Below, piece after piece: positions 45,619 through 56,222 of a DNA stretch of 64,000 nt; within the stretch, counting starts at the first letter, position 1, and every line of letters begins with the position of its first letter. Both the position numbers and the translations under genes were made by a program. This DNA comes from Dactylorhiza incarnata. Its lineage: Eukaryota > Streptophyta > Magnoliopsida > Asparagales > Orchidaceae. Location: NCBI GenBank assembly GCA_033032865.1, contig JAWHQI010000004.1, positions 21,124,001 through 21,188,000 of the forward strand. The letters are read 5' to 3'. The notes beneath the pieces are model-generated. The model worked only from the letters and a program-made list of their open reading frames with translations, was not told the origin of the DNA and did not search any database.

Positions 45619-46379
45619 TGTTTACCCGGAAAAACCGCTTCTCGGATTGGATCATTGTCGGACCGGGCGAATTGCTAGGTCAGGCCGCTGGGTTCCATGG
45701 TCAGTGGCTCTCAGTTCAGGGCAAACTAGGTCGGGCGATCTGATGACATTTCGGACCGCTCCTAAGATTGAAGATCGTCAAAAGACAAGACAAGAAGGCT
45801 ATCCGCGATCTCAAGGAGGAGACCGACCGGGTTGCATCGAGAAGATCGGCCAAAGTCACGTCCAGAGGGCAGATCGCGGTCTTAAGCCGGAGGCCGCTCG
45901 TTCTACATCATTGACTCAGCCACGACATCTTCAGCCTCAGGTCAAACGGGTCGAAAGGGCAAGCCGCCAGGCCGCGCGACTTCCTTCTTTTCTTTTTTAT
46001 GCATCCCATCACCGCCTGCCCGTTTCTCCTATACCCGGGCAGGTGGTTATTCTATCCCTGCCCATTCGGGCAGGCCCCCAAGCCTATAAATAGGGGCGAC
46101 ACTGTTCACAAGACAGGCACACTCGAATCCGAAAGCTCGCTTGCTGGAGCTGCGGTCTCAAGTTTCCGGTCTTGCGACCAGTCTAGCCGGCCGGCTCACT
46201 TGTAACCCGCTGTAATCACTTCTCTTCAATAAAAGGAAAGCTCATCGCAGGAGTGGCATTTTCCGCGACGGGCGAAGTCTGGCCTCGACCGCTACTAGCG
46301 GTCTGAATTCTCTAACCAAATAGTAACCGATAATCCGCAACCTACGATTTCCTTCGGAAGAGCACTTTTGAATCGAACA
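45619..46379 (+). repeat. B 5' LTR (761 bp)
   Basis: TGTTTACCC ... CGAACA. It contains two inverted GC repeats (CCTGCCCG...CGGGCAGG, 46015-46044, and CTGCCCATTCGGGCAG, 46058-46073), TATAAATA at 46085, AATAAA at 46228-46233 and a 17-nt palindrome GACCGCTACTAGCGGTC at 46287-46303. It has one 70-bp unit, 68 bp shorter than A LTRs. Confidence 0.96.
46085..46092 (+). promoter_or_regulatory. TATA box of B 5' LTR
   Basis: TATAAATA followed by GGGG, 12 bp after the GC hairpin CTGCCCATTCGGGCAG. The 3' LTR has the same at 59065-59072. Confidence 0.78.
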
Positions 46380-46381
46380 GA

Positions 46382-46400
46382 AACACGCGACCTTCAGATC
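46382..46400 (+). other. B primer binding site, complementary to internal tRNA-Phe
   Basis: AACACGCGACCTTCAGATC, two bases (GA) after the LTR. Its complement matches 19 of 19 bases of plant tRNA-Phe(GAA) from just after the anticodon to T-loop position 55, as recalled. A primer ending there would need a tRNA cut inside the T loop. Confidence 0.7.
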
Positions 46401-46430
46401 GCGGACAGTCAGTGAAATCTTTGGTTCAGA

Positions 46431-48303
46431 ATGTCAGACCGCCAGTTCCTGCTAAGAGACCGATCCAACCACAGTGATGACTCTTTGTGGGAAGCTCTGG
46501 AGCAAACAAAGAGAGAAGCCGACCAGTCCCAGAAAGCAACTGATCAGCGTCTGGAAGCGATCAGTCAGGCTTTAACTCTGCTGACCGAGCGGCTAGCCCC
46601 CCCAATAGGACGCGGTTAACCTGACAGTAACTCCTGTCCTACCCCCTCCACCTCCATTCCCACTGCCACAAGTCGCGCATCCCCAGCCGCCACAAGAAGG
46701 TTCTGCGGCTCAGCGGAGCTTCTACCAAGAAGCCGCGCACTGGATGCCGGCTCGAGTTCTCGACTTCCAAGGGGCGACTTCTCAGGCTCCCCACCTTTCC
46801 TACCCGCCCGAGACCGCTGCTTATCACCCCTACCCAGCTGGAGTTCCTGTCCGCTCCTATCAGGCGGCCTGTCCGCAAATGACCGCAGCTGAGATAGCCT
46901 GTCACTCTGCTTTCCCTCTGTACGAGGATACCGAGGAATGTTCTCCCTTCACAGACGAGATCCGAGGAGAGACGGCCCCAAATAACTTTCGAGAACCACG
47001 CCTGTCAACATACAATGGGGAGTCCGATCCGGCAATTCATCTCCAAGCATTTGAATCAGCTGTTGCTCTAAGAACCATCACCGATGCAACTAAGTGCAAG
47101 CTCCTGGTAACGTCCTTTGATGGGCAAGCCCGAGAATGGTTTTATGGATTGCATCCTCGATCCATCAGATGTTTTGCGGAATTGCGTAGGAAATTCTTGC
47201 TTCGATTCTCTACCTCTAAAAAAAGGAAGAATGGTCCGGCAGCCCTATTTGAGATACGGCAGCAAGGAAACGAAACATGGGCCCGCTTCGTCGACCGTTT
47301 CCAAAGGGAGATAATGGAGGTGCAGAACGTTGATCCAGAATTATATACGGTCGCTTTAATGCATGGCCTTAGGGAGGGGCCATTGAAATTTGAAGCTCAG
47401 ATCAGGGAACCAAAGACCTATCAAAAGATGATTAGTCTAGCCAATAAGTTTATCAGGGGAGAAAAGACTAATCCTGGTTATGTTGCCAAATTGCTCAGCG
47501 ACAACGACCAATTTAGTTCCGCACCGGTCCATCAGCAACGTTACAATCACCCATCTAGGCCTGACTTCGAACCTCGGGCTCAGAGGGGAAGAAATCTTAA
47601 GCCTAAGCAACCATTTCTTGGCCATCAACGGTTTCAGGATCAGAAACCGTCGTTGGCCATCGCACCCACTCAACCCATGGGGGTTCCGCAGATAATGCCA
47701 GTTTATCTGCCGCAATATATCGCACAACCATCCCCAACTATTCCGTCCATCCGATATGATGAATCACAGGAGTCATTCACCCCTCTTAACGTCAGCATGA
47801 ACGAGGTTGTTCAGATTCTTCAAAAGAGGCTTGACTTCAAGAGGCCCCCTCCTTTGAAATCAGAAGTTAGCAATCGGAACCCAAACCTCTATTGTGAATA
47901 TCACAAAGAGGAGGGGCATCAGACTGAGGATTGTCGGGCCCTCCGGTGGTTGATAGAAAAACTCCTGAAAGAAGGAAAGCTCCGAGGGTTGATCCGGCAA
48001 GAAACCCCGGTTGAACCACGAACCGAGAAGAAGAAGGAAGCGGTCGAAGTGACCTGGGAGTGTGCTGACGTAGAAAAGGCAGGTTGTTATGGGGATATAC
48101 ATCCTGCCGCCGAGTGCATAGAAGTAAATGATGTTGGCCCCCTTGGCAACATCTATTGTATCCATGGTGGAGCAGGGCCAGAATCCTCTCGGAAATCCAG
48201 CATTGGGAGAGTCTCCAAGCAGGAAGTAGCAGCCGCTTCCACTTCTGCTCCAGAATGGTCGATCGTTACTTTTGGCCAAGAAGATCTTCCCCCAAATGCA
48301 TAA
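46431..48303 (+). pseudogene. gag-pol: B gag and start of protease region
   Basis: ATG at 46431 (MSDRQFLLRDRSNHSDD). A one-base gain in a C run near 46600 shifts the frame after about 57 codons; the correct frame is open again from before 46744 to a TAA at 48301-48303, where A has an Asn codon. Gag core at about residues 190-330 of the polyprotein (HLQAFESAVALRT, REWFYGLHP, ELRRKFLLRFS) and the zinc knuckle near residue 490 (CEYHKEEGHQTEDC, C-X2-H-X4-H-X4-C). Downstream, conserved acidic patches (EVTWECADVE, IEVNDVGPLG) link to protease. Role: capsid-like particle and RNA packaging. Confidence 0.93.
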
Positions 48304-51300
48304 CCTTTCGATGATGCAGTAGTGATAAAGGCAGCCATCGAGAACTACACCGTACATAAAATTCTGATTGATACCGGTAGCTCGGTTAATCTCATTTTCC
48401 GCCAAACATTTGAAGCCCTCAAGACTGGAAAGTCTCTGCTCTCCACGGAAGGGCCCCTCTACGGCTTCTCAGGAGAAAAGAAAGAAGTGGAGGGGTGCGT
48501 GAAGCTTTTGGTGTCGCTGGGGGGTATAACGAAGCTGATAAACTTCGTAGTGGTGGAAGCCCCAAGCAGCTACTGTGCAATCTTCGGGAGACCAATCCTG
48601 AAAGCTTACAAAGGGATAGTGTCCACTTTCCATTTGGCCTTAAAGTTCGCTGCCGAGGGGCGTCAATATCGGATCCGAAGCGATCCAAAGGTTGCTCGTG
48701 AATGTTATGTAAAAACAGTTAATGTGATCACCGAGGCACCACTTCCCAAGGTTCAGACTGACACTCATGAGGTGTCCAAACTCCCTGAGGAGACCGAGGA
48801 AAGCGCAGAGCGGAAAGGGACTTATCTGGAACCTACCCAGGAGACCCAAGAGATCCCCATTGCTGAAGGAGAAGGGAAGAAGCTGATCATCAACGCCGAG
48901 CTATCAGAAGAAGAGAAGGTTCAGTTGATCTCCTGCCTGTTGGAGAATCTAGACATCTTCGCCTGGTCGGCGGAAGATATGCCTGGAGTAGATCCAGATG
49001 TTCCGTGCCATCACCTCAACATCTCCCCTGAATTCAAGCCAATCCAACAAAAGAAGAGGGAGGTAGCAACCAAGCTAGAGGTACCCATCAAAGAAGAAGT
49101 TGCGAAGCTTCTTAAAGCCAGTTTCATTTCTGAAATCCAAAACCCCACTTGGATGTCAAATGTGGTAATGGTGAAAAAATCTGGGGGAAAATGGCGCATG
49201 TGTGTAGATTTTACAAAAGTCAATAAAGCGTGCCCCAATGATTGTTATCCCTTGCCTCAGATAGATGTTTTAGTAGATTCCGCGGTGGGATATAATTTCA
49301 TGAGCTTTCTAGATGCATTTTTTGGTTACCACCAGATTAAGATGCATAAACCTGATATCCCGCATACATCCTTCATTACCAACGACGGGTGTTATTGTTA
49401 TCTTGTCATGCCTTTCGGGCTCAAATATGCGGGTGCGACATATCAAAGAATGATGGACACGGTTTTCAAAAAGCAGAAAGGGAGAAATCTTGAAGTATAC
49501 GTTGATGATCTTCTTCTGGAAAGTAAAACTTTTTTAATCCATCTGAAAGACCTCGTAGAGACGTTCGCTACTCTACGGAGGTTCAAATTAAAACTAAATC
49601 CACTGAAATGTGTGTTCGGGGCAAACAAAGGGAAATTTCTTGGACATCTTCTCACCCCTGATGGCCTCGCGCCAAATCCAGATAAAGTAAAAGCCATCCT
49701 AGATATGACCCCTCCTCGTAATCAGAAAGAGGTGCAGCAACTTGGGGGGAGGTTGGCAGGACTAAGCCGGTTCATTTCCATGTCAGGAGATAAGAGCGCT
49801 CCATTCTTCAAAACTCTCAGGGGAGGATCTAAGTTTGAATGGAATGAAGAGTGCGATAGTGCTTTCGAACAGTTGAAAAAGCAGTTAACCTCAACCCCTC
49901 TTCTCCAAAGCCCTCGCAAAGGAGAAACATTATTCTTATACTTGGGAGTGGGTCCAGATGCAATAAGCTCTGTCCTTGTTCGGGAGGAGAAAAAGAAGCA
50001 ATTTCCGATATATTACGTCAGCCGCATCCTCAAAAACGCGGAAACTAGATATTCAATTCTGGAAAAATTAGCCTTGGCTTTGGTCATGTCATCACGAAGG
50101 CTCCGCCCCTATTTTCAGGCTCATCCTATCCAAATGGTCTCAGATCATCCACTAAGAAGTATCCTGGAAAAGCCAGATCATTCAGGAAGATTGGCCAAAT
50201 GGGCGATTGAGCTCAGTGAATTTGAAATATTATACATTCCCAGAACGGCAATAAAGGCACAAGTACTGGCAGATTTCTTGGTGGACACGATGGAGTCTAA
50301 TCCAGAACGAGTAGAGAAATCTGCTTTTGCCTGGATCATCTATGTAGATGGATCTTCAGGAAGAAACTCTATGGGAGCCGGAGTAGTTCTTATCAGTCCA
50401 AACGGCATCAAACTTGAGCAAGCAATCAAATTCTTCTTTCCAGTGACAAAAAAATAGGCTGAATACGAGGCACTCTTGGCCGGTCTAAGACTCGCAAAAG
50501 AGCTTGGGATAGAGCATGTTCATGTAAAAACTGATTCTCTTGTAATGGCTTCACAAGTTCTAGGGAACTACTTCACAAGTTCTAGGGAACTACGAAACAA
50601 GAGAACCGATGCTAAGAAAGTATCTATTGCTAACTAAGGAAGATATCGGGAAATTTAAATCCTTCATCATCGAGCACATTCCAAGGACACAAAATGAAGA
50701 GGCAGACGAGTTGTCGAAGTTTGGTCTTCCATCTGGAGGGGTGACCTCGGAACTTTTTCATCCGGCCACAGAGAAAGAGGAGCTCATTCAGATCGATCGG
50801 AATCCTTCCTGGAAGGACCCTTATGAATTATTTCTGTCAAGAGGGGAGTTTCATCAATCAATCAAGGACAAAAGTAGATTCAGAAGAAAGGCGGCCTACT
50901 ACTACTTAATAGCAGGAATTTTGTATAGAAAAACTTTGATTTCTCCCTCAGCACGGTGTGTTTCAGAAGAAGAGATCCCGATCATACTTCAGGAAGTTCA
51001 TTCTGGGGAATGCGGTAGCCATTCAGGGGCAAAAACCTTAGAGAAAAGGATCCTGCGGCAAGGATATTTCTGGCCAACTATGAGAAAGGATGCTGAATCA
51101 TTTGCCAAGCGTTGTGTACAATGTCAGAAATTTGCTCCTCTTCAACATTTGCCCGCTCAATCGCTTAGGTCAATAACTGCACCCTGGCCCTTCGCGGTTT
51201 GGGGGATGGATCTTGTCGGACCCTTTCCAATGGCTAGCGGCCAGCGCTGCTTTATCATAGTAATGATCGACTACTTCAGTAAGTGGATTGAGGCAAAAGC

Positions 51301-52063
51301 ATTGGCGAAGACTACTACCCAAATTATCAAAAATTTCATCTGGGGAGAAATAGTCTGCCGACACAGAATCCCGCTGGCAATTGTCACTGATAATGGACCG
51401 CAGTTCAATAATCCTGAGATGATTAAATTTTGCGATCAAGTTGGAATTGATCTTCTGTTCGCCTCAGTACATCATCCAAGGACCAATGGTCAAGTAGAAG
51501 CTGCAAACAGGCGAATCCAGCAGCTCCTGATGAAAAGAGTTTTGAATCAAAAAGGAAATTGGGCAGACCAACTTCCCTCCATCCTTTGGACTCTTCGCAC
51601 TACCCCATCTTCAGCTACAGGGGAGACACCATTCAAATTATCTCATGGCTCGGAGGCTGTTGTTCCTGTAGAGTTTGAGGTGGTCACTCCAAGAGTTGTG
51701 TATGCAAAAGAGGGAGGAGAAGCATGGGTAGAATACAATGATGAGGCCATCTGGTATAGTCTGGATCTGATCGAAGAGCTTCAGGACGAGGCAACAATCA
51801 GGCAGGAAGAAGTTAAGAGGAGGATGGCAAAATATTTTGACAAAAATATCAAGGTAAAGCAGTTTGCAGTTGGGGATTTGGTGTTAAAAAAGGTAGATGC
51901 TGCAGCCAGATCTGGTAATGTTGGAAAGCTGAATCCCAACTGGGCAGGGCCTTTTATTATCAAAGAGGTATTAAAGAATGGGGCCTACCATCTCCAAACC
52001 AGCGAAGGAGAAGACATCTCACACACCTGGAGCGGTGACGATCTTAAACGATTCTATCCTTAA
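48304..52063 (+). pseudogene. gag-pol: B pol: protease, RT, two RNases H, integrase
   Basis: Protease LIDTGSS (residue about 645 of 1,869) and AIFGRPIL; RT with FLDAFFGYHQ (about 958) and VYVDDLLLES (about 1021); degenerate gypsy RNase H (LYLGVGPDA, SDHPLR); archaeal-type RNase H with YVDGSSG, KTDSL and NEEADELSK; integrase with HHCC finger (about 1514), GMDLVGPF, VTDNGPQF and NGQVEAANRR, so D-D-E is complete; end at LKRFYP. Breaks: TAG at 50455-50457 for a Gln in NNQAEYEAL, and a 22-bp tandem duplication (50550-50571 copied at 50572-50593) that shifts the frame. From 50609 to the end it is open. No chromodomain. Confidence 0.94.
50550..50593 (+). repeat. 22-bp tandem duplication in the B second RNase H
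   Basis: TTCACAAGTTCTAGGGAACT plus AC occurs twice in a row; A and L have it once. It shifts the frame (22 is not a multiple of three) and lies between the KTDSLVMA motif and the NYETREP segment. Confidence 0.95.
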
Positions 52064-52425
52064 AATATCTCTTTCATTCTTTACATTTCTTGATATTAAA
52101 TGAAAGGCCCTATACTGACACTTCTCCTTGTCCAAATGGTGCTCTGCATTATTAATATATATGTATATACGTATCTCACTCCCTGAACCTCTGAGATATC
52201 GCCAAATTCTGCTCGAACCCCCTCGGATTGTAGTCATAGCGTAAAACCCACCAAGACCATGTGATGAGGGGAGTTTTCGCACACATGTAGTGGTAGCTTG
52301 CCAATTCCGCTGCGGTGGTCTTCAGAACCTTGGATCCCGGCCGATATCTGGCACACCCCTACATCAAGGGAGGTCTAGGTGATTGTCAGCTCTATCGTAC
52401 CCCGAAAGGGATATAGTTACAACTT
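52064..52425. other. Spacer after the end of gag-pol in B
   Basis: 362 bp without a gene, homologous to A 20857-21215. It contains a short (TA)n run near 52156-52170 and is presumably 3' untranslated sequence. Confidence 0.65.
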
Positions 52426-52840
52426 TGATGATCTTTCTGAGGAAAGCAATGTTCGCCGCCGAGGCCCACCTGCCCAACTGATCATCATAGCCTGTGACCA
52501 TCGAATACTCTTAGGTACTCTCAAAACGGAGCCTAGTTGGGCCCACAACTGAGTTGATCTCTCTGAGGAAAGCAATGTTCGCCGTCGAGGCCCACCTGCC
52601 CAATTGATCAACTCGGCTTGTAACCCTAGGCAAGAGAGCAGATGAGTCACTTACAGCTCTTATGACCACTTGAGGAAAGCAATGTTCGCCGCCGAGGCCC
52701 ACCTGCCCACTTGGTCATCTGAGTCTGTACATATTTTTTCTTTTTTCCCTACAGCTCTTTTGACCACTTGAGGAAAGCAATGTTCGCCGCCAAGGCCCAC
52801 CTGCCCATTTGGTCATCTGAGCCTATAGATTATTCCATTT
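52426..52840. repeat. Array of four hairpins with conserved loop in B
   Basis: Inverted counterpart of the A array. Stems: TGATGATC (52426-52433)/GATCATCA (52480-52487); GTTGATC (52553-52559)/GATCAAC (52606-52612); TGACCA (52663-52668)/TGGTCA (52712-52717); TGACCA (52761-52766)/TGGTCA (52810-52815). The loop GAGGAAAGCAATGTTCGCCG, then CCGAGGCCCACCTGCCCA, is nearly identical in all four, with single changes at 52584 and near 52793. Confidence 0.82.
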
Positions 52841-52989
52841 TTCCTACAGGATGGCATTCACCTCTTGTGGTTTCTTGTCCAAACCATTCGAGGAAAATAT
52901 TATCAAAACAAGTGAAGGTGTTCGTCTACCCTAGTGGTGATATTAAGACCGGACGGTCTGAATTTTTAAACCGAGCGGTCTGATTGAAT

Positions 52990-53520
52990 ATAAGTTTGGA
53001 TATTTCTGGATATAATTATATGATTGCCCGAGTTGCATTCTAACCGGGCGGACTTATCCATCTTTTATTGAGTTAGATGTTTCTGGATCTGAAAATATTG
53101 CCCGGATTGGATTCTAACCAGGCGGGTTTATCCATCTTTTATAAGTTGGATATTTCTGGAGCTAATTAAATGATTGCCCGAGTTGCATTCTAACTGGGCG
53201 GACTTATCCATCTTTTATTGAGTTAGATGTTTCTGGATCTGAAAATATTGCCCGGGTTGGATTCTAACCAGGCGGGTTTATCCATCTTTTATAAGTTGGA
53301 TATTTTTGGAGCTAATTATATGATTGCCCGAGTTGCATTCTAACCGGGCGGGTTTTATCTACCTCTCCATTTTATTAAATTAGATATTTCTTGAGCTGCA
53401 TATATTGCCCGGGTTGTACTCTAACCGGGCAAGTACTATCTATCTTTTATAATTAATTAAGCTGGATATTCTTTATGTGATCGCCCGGATTATGCTCTAA
53501 CCGATCGGGTTGAGCCGTTT
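52990..53520. repeat. 3'-region minisatellite of B (about 75-bp units)
   Basis: About seven units with the core TTGCCCGAGTTGCATTCTAA followed by CCGGGCGGACTTATCCATCT, two types alternating as in A. Copy number differs from A, so the array changes between elements. Confidence 0.87.
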
Positions 53521-53996
53521 CTTAGTAAAAGTTATCTCTAGATACAGTTGATTACTCGCCAGGGGTTGAATTCAAACCGCTCAAAGTTGTTATTCATTAT
53601 CTATATCAGCAAGGATAAGGTATCTCTGACTGATAAAAACCCGCCCGGTCTGAATTACAGTCGCACGAGTCTATCCATTATGGATCATACCATCAAAAAC
53701 CGGACATCCCGAGATTTAAATGAGTAATCGCACGAGTTGTATATAGGCCATCCGAGATCATCAGTTAATACCTATACTCAGATCAAGACAACCGCACGGC
53801 TCAATCATAGAGAACGAAAGGTAAAGAAGAAAAAAGAAAGACAAAATAGCAACCACAAGTATGTAACAATAGATGGACAGTTAGACAGGTAAAATTTCCA
53901 TTCATTTTTCAGAATATGTGTTAACAAAAATTTAACCGCACGGCTAACAAAAAAAAAGACCGGCGATTACACAAAAATAAAATTAAAACAAAGGCA
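53521..53996. other. AT-rich spacer downstream of antisense gene 2 in B
   Basis: 476 bp without a gene, homologous to A 19361-19834, with A-rich runs on the plus strand and GACCG-like fragments. Confidence 0.7.
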
Positions 53997-54497
53997 TTAG
54001 TCTGTCGACTTCTTCTTCTTCTTCTTGACAGGGGAACTCGAATCCACACCATTAACATCAACGTCGAGTGAGTAGCCTTCACTTGACGTAGAGGAATCTG
54101 ATGAATCACTATCACTAGACCGCCCGGTCTTACTAGCGGAGCCGATTGTTCCAGAGTACAAGCTGTCCTCATCATCATCATTATCATCGCCGGCATCATC
54201 ATCCGCGTCGACCTCCTCAGCGGCTCCACCACTTCCATCGCCTCCTTGATGTAGTACAATCTCCCTGCCCGCATCGGCTTCAGCCTCCTCGCCCACCTTG
54301 GCTTTTCCTTTCTGCCTTCGGCTGATCTCATCAAGTTGGACCTTCAAAGCAGGGAAGAGGTCGGAGAAAGTAGTACCCCCGAATCCTTCGCACAGACCGC
54401 CCCGATCTTCCATAAGACCCAAAGCTTTGTTGATCCCTTGGGCCACATGAGGCAACACCTCATCTTGGAAGGCCGGGTTGGTCATCTCATATTGTTT

Positions 54498-54572
54498 CTG
54501 CAAGAAAGGAAAAATAAATTAGGTCGCTCAGTCTGAACAAAAGAAACTGCATCATCATTTGTCAAAACTCAC
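54498..54572 (-). other. Intron 2 of antisense gene 2 in B (75 bp)
   Basis: Minus strand GGCG/GTGAGT to TTTCTTGCAG, as in A. Frame is kept. Confidence 0.8.
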
Positions 54573-55084
54573 CGCCACGACTTCTTGAAGCCGCGCATTC
54601 TCTTCTTGAAGCCGCACATTCTCCGCGACCTGCTCCTCATACTTCTTTTCCAGGTATTTCTGAACAGAAACCAGCCGCCTGTACGACAAGGCCATGAAGT
54701 GATTGGCCGCGAACCCCCATGCGCCAGCTTGTGCCGCTAGCCGGGGAAGCTCTTCTTCCGGAGTTTTCTTCAGCTTCTTTAAAGTCTTTCGACCATACAT
54801 AGCGGCCCCGGCGGCTAGCGCATGGCGGTTAATCTTGTCACTTCCCCATGGAGGAAGTGCAGTGGATACCCGGATGCGGCTCCCATCCCTATGCCAGAGG
54901 ACAGTTGGGTTGCCCTGCAGGTCGGGCGGGTTTCCACAGGAACAAAGAAGTTCATATTCATCAGGAGAAGCCGGGTCCTCTTCCTCTGATGATGGCGACC
55001 TGTTTCGCCGCTGCCTTTTTTCTCTATGGGTCAAAACCGGGCCGGCCGGAGTGACCGGCTTGTTTGCAGGGACAATGTGGGCAG

Positions 55085-55156
55085 CTGCAAGGTAAAATCA
55101 GAAGTATAAATAAAGCAGTCCGCGTGGTCATATGCAAGCGGTCTAGAGGAACTTAC
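55085..55156 (-). other. Intron 1 of antisense gene 2 in B (72 bp)
   Basis: Minus strand CATA/GTAAGT to ACCTTGCAG, the same sites and length as in A although the interior differs by many substitutions. Confidence 0.8.
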
Positions 55157-55852
55157 TATGCTCGGGGAGGACGTCCTCTAGCTCTGAGAACAGCGGGATG
55201 TAGTGATTGATGTCCAATCGCTCGTTCTCAAGAAACGTGAAGGTGTCCATCTCGATCTTTCCAACCTGGGGGATTTGGAAAGCCTCTTCCCCCCGAACTT
55301 GCGGGTTGGTTTGCAACAGCTCGAAGTTGCCTAAGAGCATTAAGAACCGCTCCGACCAGTCCGAGACCTTGTTCGCCAAGTTAACGATCTTCAGTCCGTG
55401 GCAGCCAAAGTAGAGGTGCCCCAGTCAGAGACAGCCCACACCGAGAAAAATTTCCTGAACAGATCAAGGGAAAATCTGGTTCGCTCGAACCGCAGGTATG
55501 AAATAAAACTATATATGGAGGCGATGGAGTTCGGTGGAAGCTGACCGGGTACAACCCCGTAATGGTCGAAAATGGCTATGACTTCAAGTGACAGCGGAAA
55601 TTTGAAGCCATATTCAAAGTGGTCGACCGGAATGGCTATTTGGTGCGGATTGGAAGAGTTGATCCGCTCATCGCGCAAAGGAAGCCGCGCGAGCAGATTA
55701 CTCCCTGCCATGTGTTTTGCAACGAATTCGTCTAGTTCGCTCTGGGTGAGACGGCACTCTGGATGGTCCGCCGAGTGAAAAGCCAAGGCCGCATCTGCTC
55801 GAACGACTTTAACCTTAACAGGCCGCTGCGACTTGTTCTTAGATCGCGCCAT

Positions 55853-56222
55853 TTGAAATCGTGAAAATGACTTTGAAAAAGTCCCTACTTATAGATTTTT
55901 ACGATCTGCAAATAGTAAAAATATATCACGGCTATACATTCTAACCACGCGGTCAACAGCCTGCATGGTCAGATTTACCAGAAAAACAAAAAGAACCAAA
56001 GACATTCAAGAAATCAGGAGCAAGCATACATCACAGATCATGCGACCTGTAATTAGTTCGGATAAAACATTGAAGATCTAAATAGAACACAAACACAGCG
56101 GCTAAACAAGAACCCGCACGGGTTATTCAAATAAAAGACATAAAGTAAAAAGAAGCATTGTCTAAACAGAGGCCGAAATCAACAAGCCGCATTCATAATA
56201 CAAAACTGTTCTAAAAAGCCGT
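55853..56222 (-). promoter_or_regulatory. Spacer with TATA box for antisense gene 2 in B (TATA at 55885-55893)
   Basis: 370 bp between the two antisense genes. TATAAGTAG on the minus strand lies 33-41 bp before the start codon. The rest is A-rich and shows nothing else recognisable. Confidence 0.5.

Larger units (their letters stand above)
53997..55852 (-). pseudogene. Antisense gene 2 of B: gypsy-type 'Transposase_28'-like protein, three exons
   Basis: Starts MARSKNKSQRPVK at 55852. Exons 55852-55157, 55084-54573 and 54497-53997. Exon 2 is 512 nt as in A, exon 3 is one Lys codon longer, exon 1 is 19 nt shorter. The 19-nt loss near 55425 lies between GGGG repeats, shifts the frame and kills this copy. 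The conserved domain (DHFEYGFKFPL, FDHYGVV, QLPPNSIASIYSFISYLRF), the coiled coil (EEQVAENVRLQEEN) and the acidic/Ser end are all present. Start, splice sites and stop are shared with A. The product name follows family resemblance; no function is shown. Confidence 0.8.

Noticed and set aside
52436..52446. CTGAGGAAAGC in the hairpin loop as a hammerhead or twister ribozyme core
   Set aside because: CTGANGA and the second helix are absent, and the twister conserved bases are not found. The structure is real but I cannot assign it to a ribozyme class.
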